From JAXMCI01 sp046349435 (GTDB lineage: Bacteria > Pseudomonadota > Alphaproteobacteria > Dongiales > Dongiaceae), in NCBI GenBank assembly GCA_046349435.1, contig JAXMCI010000006.1, positions 177,180 to 241,179 on the forward strand: 64,000 nt of DNA. Direction: 5' to 3'. The position numbers were made by a program, and so were the translations under genes. Positions within the stretch are counted from its first letter, which is position 1; the number at the start of each line of letters is the position of its first letter. The notes under the pieces were generated by a model. It was not told the origin of the DNA. It was given only the letters and a program-made list of their open reading frames with translations, and searched no databases. Of the stretch, positions 17,705-25,219 are shown in pieces.

Positions 17705-18469
17705 ATGGAGCTGTTCAGCCTGGCGGGCGAGACCGCCTTCGTCACCGGCGCGGCGAGCGGCATCGGCCAGCGCATCGCCGTCGGCCTCGCCGAGGCCGGC
17801 GCCGACGTCGCGCTGTTCGACCTGCCCGACCGGCCGGGGATGGCCGACACGGTCGCGGCGATCGCGAAGCTGGGCCGCCGGGCGCTGGCGACCGGCGGCA
17901 ACGTCACCCAGGCGCCGGAGCTGGCCGCGGCGGTGGCCCGCGCCGAGGCCGAGCTCGGCGCGCTGACGCTGGCCGTCAACAGCGCCGGCATCGCCAACGC
18001 CACCGCGGCCGAGGAGATGCCGCTCGGCCAGTGGCAGCAGATGCTCGACATCAACCTGACCGGCGTCTTCCTGTCCTGCCAGGCCGAGGCCAGGCCGATG
18101 CTGAAGCGCGGCCGCGGCGCCATCGTCAACATCGCCTCGATGTCCGGCTCGATCGTCAATCGCGGCCTGCTGCAGGCGCACTACAACACCTCCAAGGCCG
18201 GCGTCGTGCACCTGACCAAGAGCCTGGCGATGGAATGGGTCGGCCGCGGCATCCGGGTGAACGCGATCAGCCCGGGCTACACGCTGACCCCGATGAACCT
18301 GCGGCCGGAGGTCGCCGAGCAGCGCAAGATCTTCGAGCGGGAGACGCCGATCGGCCGCATGGCCGCGGTCGATGAGATGGTCGGCCCGGCGGTCTTCCTG
18401 CTCAGCCGCGCCGCCTCGTTCGTCACCGGCGTCGACTTGCTGGTCGACGGCGGCTTCGAGTGCTGGTGA
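17705..18469 (+). CDS. SDR family oxidoreductase
   Basis: A 254-residue classical short-chain dehydrogenase. The NAD(P)-binding TGAASGIGQ is at residues 15-23 and the acidic Asp after the second strand (LFDLPD) favours NAD. NSAGIAN, the Ser of NIASMSGSI, and the catalytic YNTSK complete the site, and VDGGFECW is the usual C-terminus. It most resembles polyol/sugar-alcohol dehydrogenases such as threitol or sorbitol types, but the substrate cannot be fixed. An AAGGAGAAGCAGGG ribosome-binding region precedes the ATG. Its stop lies in a tandem repeat shared with the convergent nusB end. Confidence 0.88.
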   Translation: MELFSLAGETAFVTGAASGIGQRIAVGLAEAGADVALFDLPDRPGMADTVAAIAKLGRRALATGGNVTQAPELAAAVARAEAELGALTLAVNSAGIANATAAEEMPLGQWQQMLDINLTGVFLSCQAEARPMLKRGRGAIVNIASMSGSIVNRGLLQAHYNTSKAGVVHLTKSLAMEWVGRGIRVNAISPGYTLTPMNLRPEVAEQRKIFERETPIGRMAAVDEMVGPAVFLLSRAASFVTGVDLLVDGGFECW

Positions 18470-18493
18470 GCTAGGGAGTGCTGGTGAGCTAGG
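18459..18493. repeat. Tandem duplication of 17 bases spanning two convergent stop codons
   Basis: AGTGCTGGTGAGCTAGG occurs at 18459-18475 and 18477-18493. The first copy carries the SDR stop TGA, and the second carries the nusB stop (TAG on the minus strand). Confidence 0.9.
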
Positions 18494-19004
18494 CCCCGGC
18501 GCCGCGGTCGGCCATCTCCTGCGGGCGCAGCGCGCGGGCCAGACGGTCGAGCACGCCGTTGACCAGGCCGGTCTCCTTGCCGACGAAGAAGGCATCGGCA
18601 AGCTCGACATACTCGCTGACCGCCACCCGAGCGGGCACGTCGGGGCGGTTCGCCAGCTCCCAGGCGCCGGCGCGCAGGATGGCGTGCAGGATGTTGTCGA
18701 GCCGGTCCACCGCCCATTCCTCGGTGAGCACCGCGGCGATCAGGTCGTCGAGCTCGTGCCGGTCCGCCGAGACGCCGCGCACCACCGCCGCGAACCAGCC
18801 GCGGTCGGCCGGGCCGGCATCGAGCCCGTCGATGTCCTGGCCGAGCCGGTGCGTCTCGAACTCGCCGATCACCGCGGCCGGGTCGCCGCCGCCGAGCTCG
18901 AGCTGGTAGAGCGCCTGGACGGCGGCCAGCCGCGCCGCCCGGCGCTTGCCGCCGGCGGCCGGCCGGCGCGGCCGGGGTTGCGCCGGCTCCGCCGGAGCGT
19001 TCAT
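18489..19004 (-). CDS. nusB: Transcription antitermination factor NusB
   Basis: A 171-residue all-helical RNA-binding protein of the NusB/RsmB fold that joins NusE at boxA for rRNA antitermination. The RNA-binding ARLAAVQALYQLE follows a basic, proline-rich N-terminal tail. The C-terminal conserved parts are LDNILHAILRAGAWEL, VAVSEYVELADAFF and TGLVNGVLDRLAR. It is the last gene of the rib cluster, four bases after ribH, a common arrangement in proteobacteria. Length is slightly above the family's 140-160 because of both tails. Confidence 0.95.
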   Translation of the reverse strand: MNAPAEPAQPRPRRPAAGGKRRAARLAAVQALYQLELGGGDPAAVIGEFETHRLGQDIDGLDAGPADRGWFAAVVRGVSADRHELDDLIAAVLTEEWAVDRLDNILHAILRAGAWELANRPDVPARVAVSEYVELADAFFVGKETGLVNGVLDRLARALRPQEMADRGAGA

Positions 19005-19008
19005 GCCC

Positions 19009-19476
19009 TCAGCTCCAGAGCTCGGCGACCTGCCGCCTGAGCTCGATCATGGCGAGGCAGGCGCGGGCCGCGTCGCCGCCCTTGTTCTTGCGGTCCATCC
19101 GGGCGCGCGCCCAGGCCTGCTCGGCATTCTCCACCGTGATGATGCCGTAGCCGACCGCCAGGCGGTATCGGACGGCGAGGTCCTGCAGGCCGCGCGCGCT
19201 CTCCTGGCAGACATAGTCGTAGTGGGTGGTCTCGCCGCGGATGACGCAGCCGAGCGCCACGAAGCCGTCGAAGCGGGCCCGCCCGGTGGCCTCGCCCGGG
19301 GCGATCGCCATGGAGATCGCGGCCGGGATCTCGAAGGCGCCCGGCACCGACAGCCGGTCGTGGCTGGCGCCGGCCTCCTCCAGCGCGGCGATCGCGCCCT
19401 TCAGCATCTCGTCGGCGATCTCGGCGTAGAAGCGCGCCTCGACGATCAGGATGCGGGGGGCCGCTGGCTGGCTCAT
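19009..19476 (-). CDS. ribH: 6,7-dimethyl-8-ribityllumazine synthase
   Basis: A 155-residue lumazine synthase that condenses the ribitylamino-pyrimidine with dihydroxybutanone phosphate in the penultimate step of riboflavin synthesis; family members assemble into pentamers or 60-mer shells. The motifs are in order: VEARFYAEIADEML, VPGAFEIPAAI and GCVIRGETTHYDYV, with the catalytic His in TTHYD, then GIITVENAEQAWAR. It lies between ribB and nusB in the operon. Length and fold are normal. Confidence 0.96.
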   Translation of the reverse strand: MSQPAAPRILIVEARFYAEIADEMLKGAIAALEEAGASHDRLSVPGAFEIPAAISMAIAPGEATGRARFDGFVALGCVIRGETTHYDYVCQESARGLQDLAVRYRLAVGYGIITVENAEQAWARARMDRKNKGGDAARACLAMIELRRQVAELWS

Positions 19477-19506
19477 CGGGTTTTCTCTCGGAGCTTGGTC
19501 AACGTC

Positions 19507-20631
19507 TCAGCCACCGGCCGGGGGCAGCGGGATGGGTCGTCGCTCGACGACCCGGAGGCCATAGCCCTCGAGGCCGATGATGGTGCGCTCTGTGTTGGAG
19601 AGCAGCACCATATCCCGCACCCCGAGGTCGAGCAAGATCTGGGCGCCGACGCCATAGTCGCGCAGCTCGGCGGCGCCCGGCCGCGGGGTGCCCAGCCTCG
19701 CCTTGACGCGGTCCGACAGGCTGGTCGGCAGCGGCTCGCGGATCAGCACGACGACGCCGCGGCCGGCCTCCGCGATCATCCGCATGGCGGCGTGCAGCTC
19801 CTCGCCGCGGCCGCCGCCGGTGTCGCCGAGAACGTCGTCGAGCATGCTCAGAGCGTGCATGCGCACCAGCACCGGGCCGCCCTCGGCGACGTCGCCCTTC
19901 ACCAGCGCGACATGCTCCGCATAGGCGATGCGGTTGACGTAGACGATCATGTGGAAGTCGCCGCCGAAGCGGCTCTTGAGCGCCGACTCGACCGAGCGCT
20001 CGACGATGCGGTCGTGGCGGCGGCGATAGGCGATGAGGTCGGCGATGGTGCCGACCTTGAGGCCGTGGAACTGGGCGAACTGGATGAGATCGGCGCGCCG
20101 CGCCATCGTGCCGTCGTCGTTCATCACCTCGCAGATGACACCCGACGGGTTGAGGCCGGCGAGCCGTGCGATATCGACCGCAGCCTCGGTGTGGCCGGTG
20201 CGCACCAGCACGCCGCCGTCGCGGGCCACCAGCGGGAAAATGTGACCGGGCGTGACGATGTCATCCGAACCGTGCCGCGGGTCGATGGCGACCGCCACGG
20301 TCCGGGCGCGATCGGGGGCGGAAATGCCGGTGGTGATGCCCTCGCGCGCCTCGATCGAGACGGTGAAGGCGGTCTGGTGCCGGGTCCCGTTCTGTGCCGA
20401 CATCAGCGGCAGATGGAGCTGCTCGACCCGCTCGCGCGAGAGCGCGAGGCAGATCAGCCCGCGGCCGTAGCGGGCCATGAAGTTGATCGCCTCGGGTGTC
20501 GCCATCTGGGCCGGGATCACCAGGTCGCCCTCGTTCTCCCGGTCCTCGTCGTCGACCAGGATGAACATGCGGCCGTTGCGCGCCTCGTTGATGATCTCCT
20601 CGGTCGTGGCGACGACCTCGCTGAAGCTCAT
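19507..20631 (-). CDS. ribB: 3,4-dihydroxy-2-butanone 4-phosphate synthase with degenerate RibA-like C-terminal domain
   Basis: A 374-residue protein. Residues 1-205 are a complete RibB domain: VDDEDRENEGDLVIPA holds the acidic Mg-binding cluster and GHIFPL plus TGHTEAAVD follow. Residues about 210-374 align with GTP cyclohydrolase II. However, where active RibA has three zinc cysteines (CLTGD..LRCDCG), this protein reads SMLDDVLGDTGGGRGEEL with no cysteine, and QEGRGIGL is also missing. The protein should make dihydroxybutanone phosphate but not open GTP. Alphaproteobacterial RibB-X proteins of this kind are known; an active RibA is expected elsewhere. It overlaps ribE by ATGA. Confidence 0.93.
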   Translation of the reverse strand: MSFSEVVATTEEIINEARNGRMFILVDDEDRENEGDLVIPAQMATPEAINFMARYGRGLICLALSRERVEQLHLPLMSAQNGTRHQTAFTVSIEAREGITTGISAPDRARTVAVAIDPRHGSDDIVTPGHIFPLVARDGGVLVRTGHTEAAVDIARLAGLNPSGVICEVMNDDGTMARRADLIQFAQFHGLKVGTIADLIAYRRRHDRIVERSVESALKSRFGGDFHMIVYVNRIAYAEHVALVKGDVAEGGPVLVRMHALSMLDDVLGDTGGGRGEELHAAMRMIAEAGRGVVVLIREPLPTSLSDRVKARLGTPRPGAAELRDYGVGAQILLDLGVRDMVLLSNTERTIIGLEGYGLRVVERRPIPLPPAGG

Positions 20632-21221
20632 GATGCGTCCTTGTCCACCAGGCGGGCCAGGTAGCGCGCCACCAGGTCGATCTCGAGATTGACGCGATCG
20701 CCCGCCTGCAGCTGGCCGAAGCCGGTGAGTTGCTGGGTGATCGGGATGATGTTGACGCCGAAGGAGCGGCCCTCGACCTCGTTGACGGTCAGCGACACGC
20801 CGTCGAGCGCCACCGAGCCCTTGGGCGCGACGAAGCGCGCGAGATGGGACGGCACGGCGAAGCGGAAGCGCAGGCTGGCCCCGTCGGGCCGGCGGTCCTC
20901 GACCGTGGCGACGCCGTCGACATGGCCGGAGACGAGATGGCCCCCGAGCTCGTCGCCGGCGCGCAACGCCCGCTCGAGATTGACCGGGGTGCCCTCTCGC
21001 CAGGCGCCGAGCGTGGTCACGCCGAGGGTCTCGGCCGAGGCCTCGACGGCGAACCAGCCGGAGCCCTTGTCGACCACCGACAGGCAGCAGCCGTTGCAGG
21101 CGATCGAGGCACCGTGCGCGATCGCGCCGGTGTCCCAGGACGTGGCGATCTCGAAGCGCGTGATGGCGCCCGCGACGACCGCGCGAACGCGGCCGAGATC
21201 GGAGACGATGCCGGTGAACAT
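20628..21221 (-). CDS. ribE: Riboflavin synthase, alpha chain
   Basis: A 197-residue protein made of two homologous lumazine-binding barrels. The first begins MFTGIVSDLGRV and carries ACNGCCLSVV. The second begins with HLVSGHVDGVATV and carries ALDGVSLTVNEV. It dismutates two lumazines to riboflavin plus the pyrimidine. The gene overlaps ribB by four bases and starts 12 bases after the ribD stop, as expected for the operon ribD-ribE-ribB-ribH. Confidence 0.96.
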   Translation of the reverse strand: MFTGIVSDLGRVRAVVAGAITRFEIATSWDTGAIAHGASIACNGCCLSVVDKGSGWFAVEASAETLGVTTLGAWREGTPVNLERALRAGDELGGHLVSGHVDGVATVEDRRPDGASLRFRFAVPSHLARFVAPKGSVALDGVSLTVNEVEGRSFGVNIIPITQQLTGFGQLQAGDRVNLEIDLVARYLARLVDKDAS

Positions 21222-21232
21222 GGCCGCGCACC

Positions 21233-22332
21233 TTAGTGGGCGCGGGCGTAGGTTTCCAGCAAGTCGTCGCCCACCGCCAGAACCGTCTCGCGCCGGAAGG
21301 CGGGCGCCGCGGCGAGCGATGCGGGATCGAGCGGGCCGACCGCCGGCCGGCCGTCGCCACCGATCACCCGGGCGGCGCGGAACCAGGCCAGCCGGTCGAC
21401 CAGCCCGGCCCGGAGCAGCGCCGCGGCCAGCCGGCCGCCGCCCTCGACCAGCAGGCGGGTCAGGCCGCGGTCGCCGAGCCGGGCGAGCGCCGCCGCCGGG
21501 TCGAGCCCGCCGCCGGGACCCGGCGGCACCGCCAGGATCTCGACGCCGGCCGCCTGGTAGGGCGCTAGCCGGCCGGCGGGATGATCCTCGGTGGTGAGCA
21601 GCCAGGTCGGCACCCGGCCGGCATCGCGCACCACCGGGCGGTTGCGGCAGGCGCAGCCGGCCGTCGGCGACGATGCGGACCGGCGAGCGGTCCTCAGCCC
21701 GGGCAGCCGCAGGTGAGGTCGGATCGTCGGCCAGCGCCGTGCCGCTGCCGACCAGGATGGCATCGTGCTCGGCGCGCAGCAGGTGGCCGCGCCGGCGGCC
21801 TCCGGGCCGGTGATCCAGCGGCTCTCGCCGTCGGCCAGCGCGATCCGGCCGTCCAGCGTCGTGGCGAGCTTGAGGGTGACCAGCGGCCGCCCCTCGCGGA
21901 CGCGGCGGAAGAAAGCCCTCGTTGACCGCGGCGGCCTCGGCCCGGCCGACGCCCTCGGTCACCGCGATGCCGGCCTGGCGCAGCGAGGCGACGCCGCGGC
22001 CGTCGACCCGCGGATCGGGATCGCCGACCGCGACCACGGCGCGGCCGATCCCGGCGGCGACCAGCGCCTCGGCGCAGGGCGGCGTGCGGCCGGTGTGCGC
22101 GCAGGGCTCGAGCGTGACATAGGCGATGGCGCCGGCCGCCGCCGCGCCGGCGCGAGGCCAGCGCCTCGGTCTCGGCATGGGGCCGGCCGCCGGGTAGGTC
22201 CAGCCGCGCCCGACCCACGATGCCGCCGGCCGGCCCGCCGGATGGCCCGGGGCGGACCAGGACGCAGCCGACCGCCGGGTTGGGCGCGGTGCGGCCGAGG
22301 CCGCGGCGGGCCAGCGCCAGCGCCGCCGCCAT
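21233..22332 (-). pseudogene. ribD: Riboflavin deaminase/reductase RibD, broken by multiple frameshifts
   Basis: RibD sequence is recognisable across this interval but changes reading frame repeatedly. The N-terminal deaminase starts ALARRGLGRTAPNPAVGCV in one frame with PGGRPHAETEALA. LEPCAHTGRTPPCAEAL, holding the zinc cysteines, is in a second frame. LVTLKLATTLDGRIAL is in a third, RAEHDAILVGSGTALADDP is back in the second, and the reductase end TRLLVEGGGRLAAALL is in another. At least five single-base gains or losses are needed, for example an extra T in GGCTTTCTTCC near 21917. The flanking rib genes are intact, so this is either recent decay or a locally poor consensus sequence. Confidence 0.85.
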
Positions 22333-22354
22333 GAAGGCGGCGTCGCCCGCCGCC

Positions 22355-22813
22355 TCACTCCCGGTCGGAGCCGAGCTTGCCGACAAAGTCCTCGAAATCC
22401 TTGGCCTCGCGGAAGTTGCGGTAGACCGAGGCGAAGCGGACATAGGCGACCTGGTCGAGGGTGGCGAGCGCGTCCATGACGATCTCGCCCACCATCTTGC
22501 TCGGAATCTCGCTCTCGCCCGAGCTCTCCAGGCGGCGGACGATGCCGTTGACCACCCGCTCCAGCCGGTCGGCGTCGACCGGCCGCTTGCGCAGCGCCAC
22601 CTGCATCGAGCGCATCAGCTTGTCACGGTCGAACGGCTCGCGCTGGCCGTTGCCCTTGACGATGGTCAGCTCGCGCAGCTGCACCCGCTCGAAGGTGGTG
22701 AAGCGGGCGCCGCAATTGGGGCATTGCCGGCGGCGGCGGATCGCCGAGTTGTCGTCGGTCGGCCGCGAATCCTTGACCTGCGTATCCTCGTTCCCGCAGA
22801 ACGGGCAGCGCAT
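22355..22813 (-). CDS. nrdR: Transcriptional repressor NrdR
   Basis: A 152-residue regulator of ribonucleotide reductase genes. The N-terminal zinc ribbon has CPFC at residues 3-6 and CPNC near residue 31. It is followed by RFTTFERVQ and an ATP-cone domain beginning VKGNGQREPFDRDKL that senses ATP/dATP. It ends YVRFASVYRNFREAKDF, a family signature. It lies between glyA and ribD, a conserved order in this class. Length is exactly that expected. Confidence 0.97.
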   Translation of the reverse strand: MRCPFCGNEDTQVKDSRPTDDNSAIRRRRQCPNCGARFTTFERVQLRELTIVKGNGQREPFDRDKLMRSMQVALRKRPVDADRLERVVNGIVRRLESSGESEIPSKMVGEIVMDALATLDQVAYVRFASVYRNFREAKDFEDFVGKLGSDRE

Positions 22814-22841
22814 TCGACCCCTCCCCCCGCCGGCCCCCGGC

Positions 22842-24143
22842 TCACCCCGGATAGACCGGGAAGCGCCGGCACAGCTCCCGGACCTGCTCGCGTACCTTCC
22901 GCTCGGCGGCGCCGTTGTCCGCGCCGCCGGCGGCCAGCCCGTCCAGCACCGTCGCGATCAGGTCGCCGACCCGCCGGAACTCGGCCGCGCCGAAGCCGCG
23001 CGTGGTCGCCGCCGGGGTGCCCAGCCGCACCCCCGAGGTGATGGTCGGCTTCTCCGGATCGAACGGGATGCCGTTCTTGTTGCAGGTGATCCCGGCCTGC
23101 TCGAGGCTGTGCTCGGCCGCCTTGCCGGTCAGCTTCTTCGGCCGCAGGTCGACCAGCATGAGGTGCGTGTCGGTGCCGCCCGAGACGATGGCGAGCCCGG
23201 CCTCGACCAGCCGCTCGGCCAGCACCCGGGCATTGTCGACCACCGCCTGGGCATAGGTGCGGAACGAGGGCTGCAGCGCCTCGCCGAAGGCCACCGCCTT
23301 GGCGGCGATGACGTGCATCAGCGGCCCGCCCTGCAGGCCCGGGAAGATGGCCGAGTTGATCTTCTTGCCCAGCTCCTCGTCGTTGCTGAGGATCATGCCG
23401 CCGCGCGGGCCGCGCAGCGTCTTGTGCGTCGTGGTGGTGACGACGTGGGCGTGCGGCAGCGGGCTGGGATGGACGCCGGCGGCGACCAGCCCGGCGAAAT
23501 GCGCCATGTCGACCATGAGATGGGCCCCGACCGCGTCGGCGATGGCACGGAAGCGGGCGAAGTCGATGATCCTGGGATAGGCCGAGCCGCCGCAGATGAT
23601 CAGCCGCGGCCGGTGCTCGTGGGCGAGCCGCTCGACCTCCTCGAAGTCGATGCGGGCGTCGTCGCGGCGCACGCCGTACTGCACCGCCTTGAACCACTTG
23701 CCGGAGAGGTTGGGCGCGGCGCCGTGGGTGAGGTGGCCGCCGGCCGCCAGCGACATGCCCATGATGGTGTCGCCGGGCTGGCAGAGCGCCAGCACTACGC
23801 CCTGGTTGGCCTGCGCCCCGGAATGGGGCTGCACGTTGGCGAAGGCGCAGCCGAACAGGCGCCGGGCGCGGTCGATCGCCAGCGCCTCGGCGACGTCGAC
23901 ATACTCGCAGCCGCCATAGTAGCGGCGGCCGGGATAGCCCTCGGCGTACTTGTTGGTCAGCACCGAGCCCTGCGCCTCGAGCACGGCGCGGGAGACGATG
24001 TTCTCCGAGGCGATCAGCTCGATCTGGTCCTGCTGCCGGCCGAGCTCCTCGGCGATGGCGCGGGCGATCTCGGGGTCGCGCTCGGCGAGCGGCGCGGCGA
24101 AGAAGCCGTCGGCGGGGGTCGCGACGGCGGCGGCACGAGACAT
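22842..24143 (-). CDS. glyA: Serine hydroxymethyltransferase
   Basis: A 433-residue PLP enzyme interconverting serine and glycine with tetrahydrofolate, the main one-carbon source. The motifs include IELIASENIVSRAVLEA, NKYAEGYPGRRYYGG and HLMVDMAHFAGLVAAG. The PLP lysine is in VTTTTHKTLRGPRGG. The ATG at 24143 follows a GGGAGGTTTC Shine-Dalgarno; longer upstream readings are discounted. It heads the cluster glyA-nrdR-ribD-ribE-ribB-ribH-nusB. Confidence 0.97.
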   Translation of the reverse strand: MSRAAAVATPADGFFAAPLAERDPEIARAIAEELGRQQDQIELIASENIVSRAVLEAQGSVLTNKYAEGYPGRRYYGGCEYVDVAEALAIDRARRLFGCAFANVQPHSGAQANQGVVLALCQPGDTIMGMSLAAGGHLTHGAAPNLSGKWFKAVQYGVRRDDARIDFEEVERLAHEHRPRLIICGGSAYPRIIDFARFRAIADAVGAHLMVDMAHFAGLVAAGVHPSPLPHAHVVTTTTHKTLRGPRGGMILSNDEELGKKINSAIFPGLQGGPLMHVIAAKAVAFGEALQPSFRTYAQAVVDNARVLAERLVEAGLAIVSGGTDTHLMLVDLRPKKLTGKAAEHSLEQAGITCNKNGIPFDPEKPTITSGVRLGTPAATTRGFGAAEFRRVGDLIATVLDGLAAGGADNGAAERKVREQVRELCRRFPVYPG

Positions 24144-24660
24144 CTCTAGAAACCTCCCAGTCGATTCCCGGCGGCCGCAGCGGCGGCCGGGACGGGCTGT
24201 AGATGGCCGTGCGGCGCCGATGCCGCATGTCCCGGGGCGGCCATCATCCCGCGCAAAAGCGACCCGTCCGGGCGGAACGGGCGCGACAGGACGGGCGGCG
24301 CGGACGGCATGGACGTCACCGGGTGGGTGGAGCGGCTCGCGACAATATATCGCCGTCCGGCGGGCGCGCGCCACTACGCTTGGGGGCGGCGCGGCCGAAG
24401 CCGCCCGTCCGGCCGCCGGCCGGGCGCTCCCGCCGGCGCGCGGCCTGCGCCGGGAACGCCAAGAAACCGCTCAATCGAGCCAGCGAAAGGAGAGCAAGGC
24501 GCACCGCCCCGGGTGCCGCATTTCTACGATGTATGATGGGTTTACGGACCTTGAACGGACCATTACTGGAGAATGACTTGGTTTCCAGTTGACGCTCTGT
24601 ATCGGGTTATGCGATGCAACATGCGCGTAACTGGCCCCCCTAAGGATTTGGACCGACGAG
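24144..24660. other. Intergenic region between divergent glyA and mucR
   Basis: No convincing gene is present in these 517 bases. The glyA side (to about 24480) is very GC-rich with short inverted repeats. The last 140 bases before mucR are clearly AT-richer, with TTGAAC, TTGACG and several T-A steps, as expected for MucR-type autoregulated promoters, but no pair of boxes is good enough to call. A 15-codon ATG frame ending at 24576 is probably fortuitous. Confidence 0.6.
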
Positions 24661-25110
24661 ATGCCGGACCAGGACACCGTTTCCCCCGAGCAGCTGCTGC
24701 GCATGACCACCGAGGTCGCCGCCGCCTATCTCGGCAGCAACACCCTCCCCTCCTCGCAGATCGGCGAGGTGATCAAGACCATCCACGAGATCCTGGCCTC
24801 GCTGAACGGCCCGAAGACGGAGGCGGCGGCCGAGCCGCCGACCCCGGCGGTGCCGATCAAGAAGTCGGTGACGCCCGAGTACATCGTCTGCCTGGAGGAC
24901 GGGAAGAAGCTGAAGATGCTGAAGCGGCATCTCCGCTCGACCTACAACATGACGCCCGACGAGTACCGCCATCGCTGGGGGCTCGGCCCCGACTATCCGA
25001 TGGTGGCGCCGAACTACGCCGCGCAGCGCTCGGCCTTCGCCAAGAAGATCGGGCTCGGCCGCAACAGCGCCGGCAAGGCCCGCCGCGGCCGCCGCAAGGC
25101 CGCCCCCTAG
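24661..25110 (+). CDS. mucR: MucR/Ros family transcriptional regulator
   Basis: A 149-residue regulator. The N-terminal half (MTTEVAAAYLGSNTLPSSQI) is the oligomerisation region that gives MucR its H-NS-like behaviour. Residues about 70-135 are the Ros zinc-finger-like DNA-binding domain: YIVCLEDGKKLKMLKRHL followed by NMTPDEYRHRWGL. The usual Cys2His2 set is incomplete: CLED has Asp where the second Cys would be, and the last His position reads STY. Some Ros homologues fold without zinc, so the protein may still bind AT-rich DNA. The basic tail GKARRGRRKAAP is normal. A terminator follows. Confidence 0.93.
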   Translation: MPDQDTVSPEQLLRMTTEVAAAYLGSNTLPSSQIGEVIKTIHEILASLNGPKTEAAAEPPTPAVPIKKSVTPEYIVCLEDGKKLKMLKRHLRSTYNMTPDEYRHRWGLGPDYPMVAPNYAAQRSAFAKKIGLGRNSAGKARRGRRKAAP

Positions 25111-25165
25111 CCAAGGACGCGGCCGGCCGCGCCCTCGCGACGCGAGGGCGGCTCCCGGAAATGCA

Positions 25166-25197
25166 AAAAGGCCCGGTGCCGTGGCACCGGGCCTTTT
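25166..25197. terminator. Bidirectional rho-independent terminator
   Basis: AAAAGGCCCGGTGCC and GGCACCGGGCCTTTT form a nearly perfect hairpin with A- and T-tails. It serves both mucR and the convergent amino-acid-binding protein gene. Confidence 0.85.
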
Positions 25198-25219
25198 CTT
25201 TCGTCCGATCAGGAGAGGT

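Noticed and set aside
16486..18159. A 557-residue minus-strand open frame across the DUF2061 paralogue and SDR
   Set aside because: It spans unrelated plus-strand genes, has no motifs and is an antisense artefact. The TAG interruption is therefore not explained by a gene on the other strand.
24144..24330. Possible glycine or other riboswitch in the glyA leader
   Set aside because: Only GC-rich inverted repeats are seen; none of the conserved cores of the glycine, SAH or THF riboswitch classes can be recognised.
24532..24576. A 15-codon ATG frame in the mucR leader
   Set aside because: It has no clear Shine-Dalgarno, no run of regulatory codons, and no following attenuator hairpin.
24203..24592. 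A 129-codon plus-strand open frame between glyA and mucR
   Set aside because: Its translation is Arg/Gly/Ala-rich with no family features, and it overlaps the AT-rich mucR control region.
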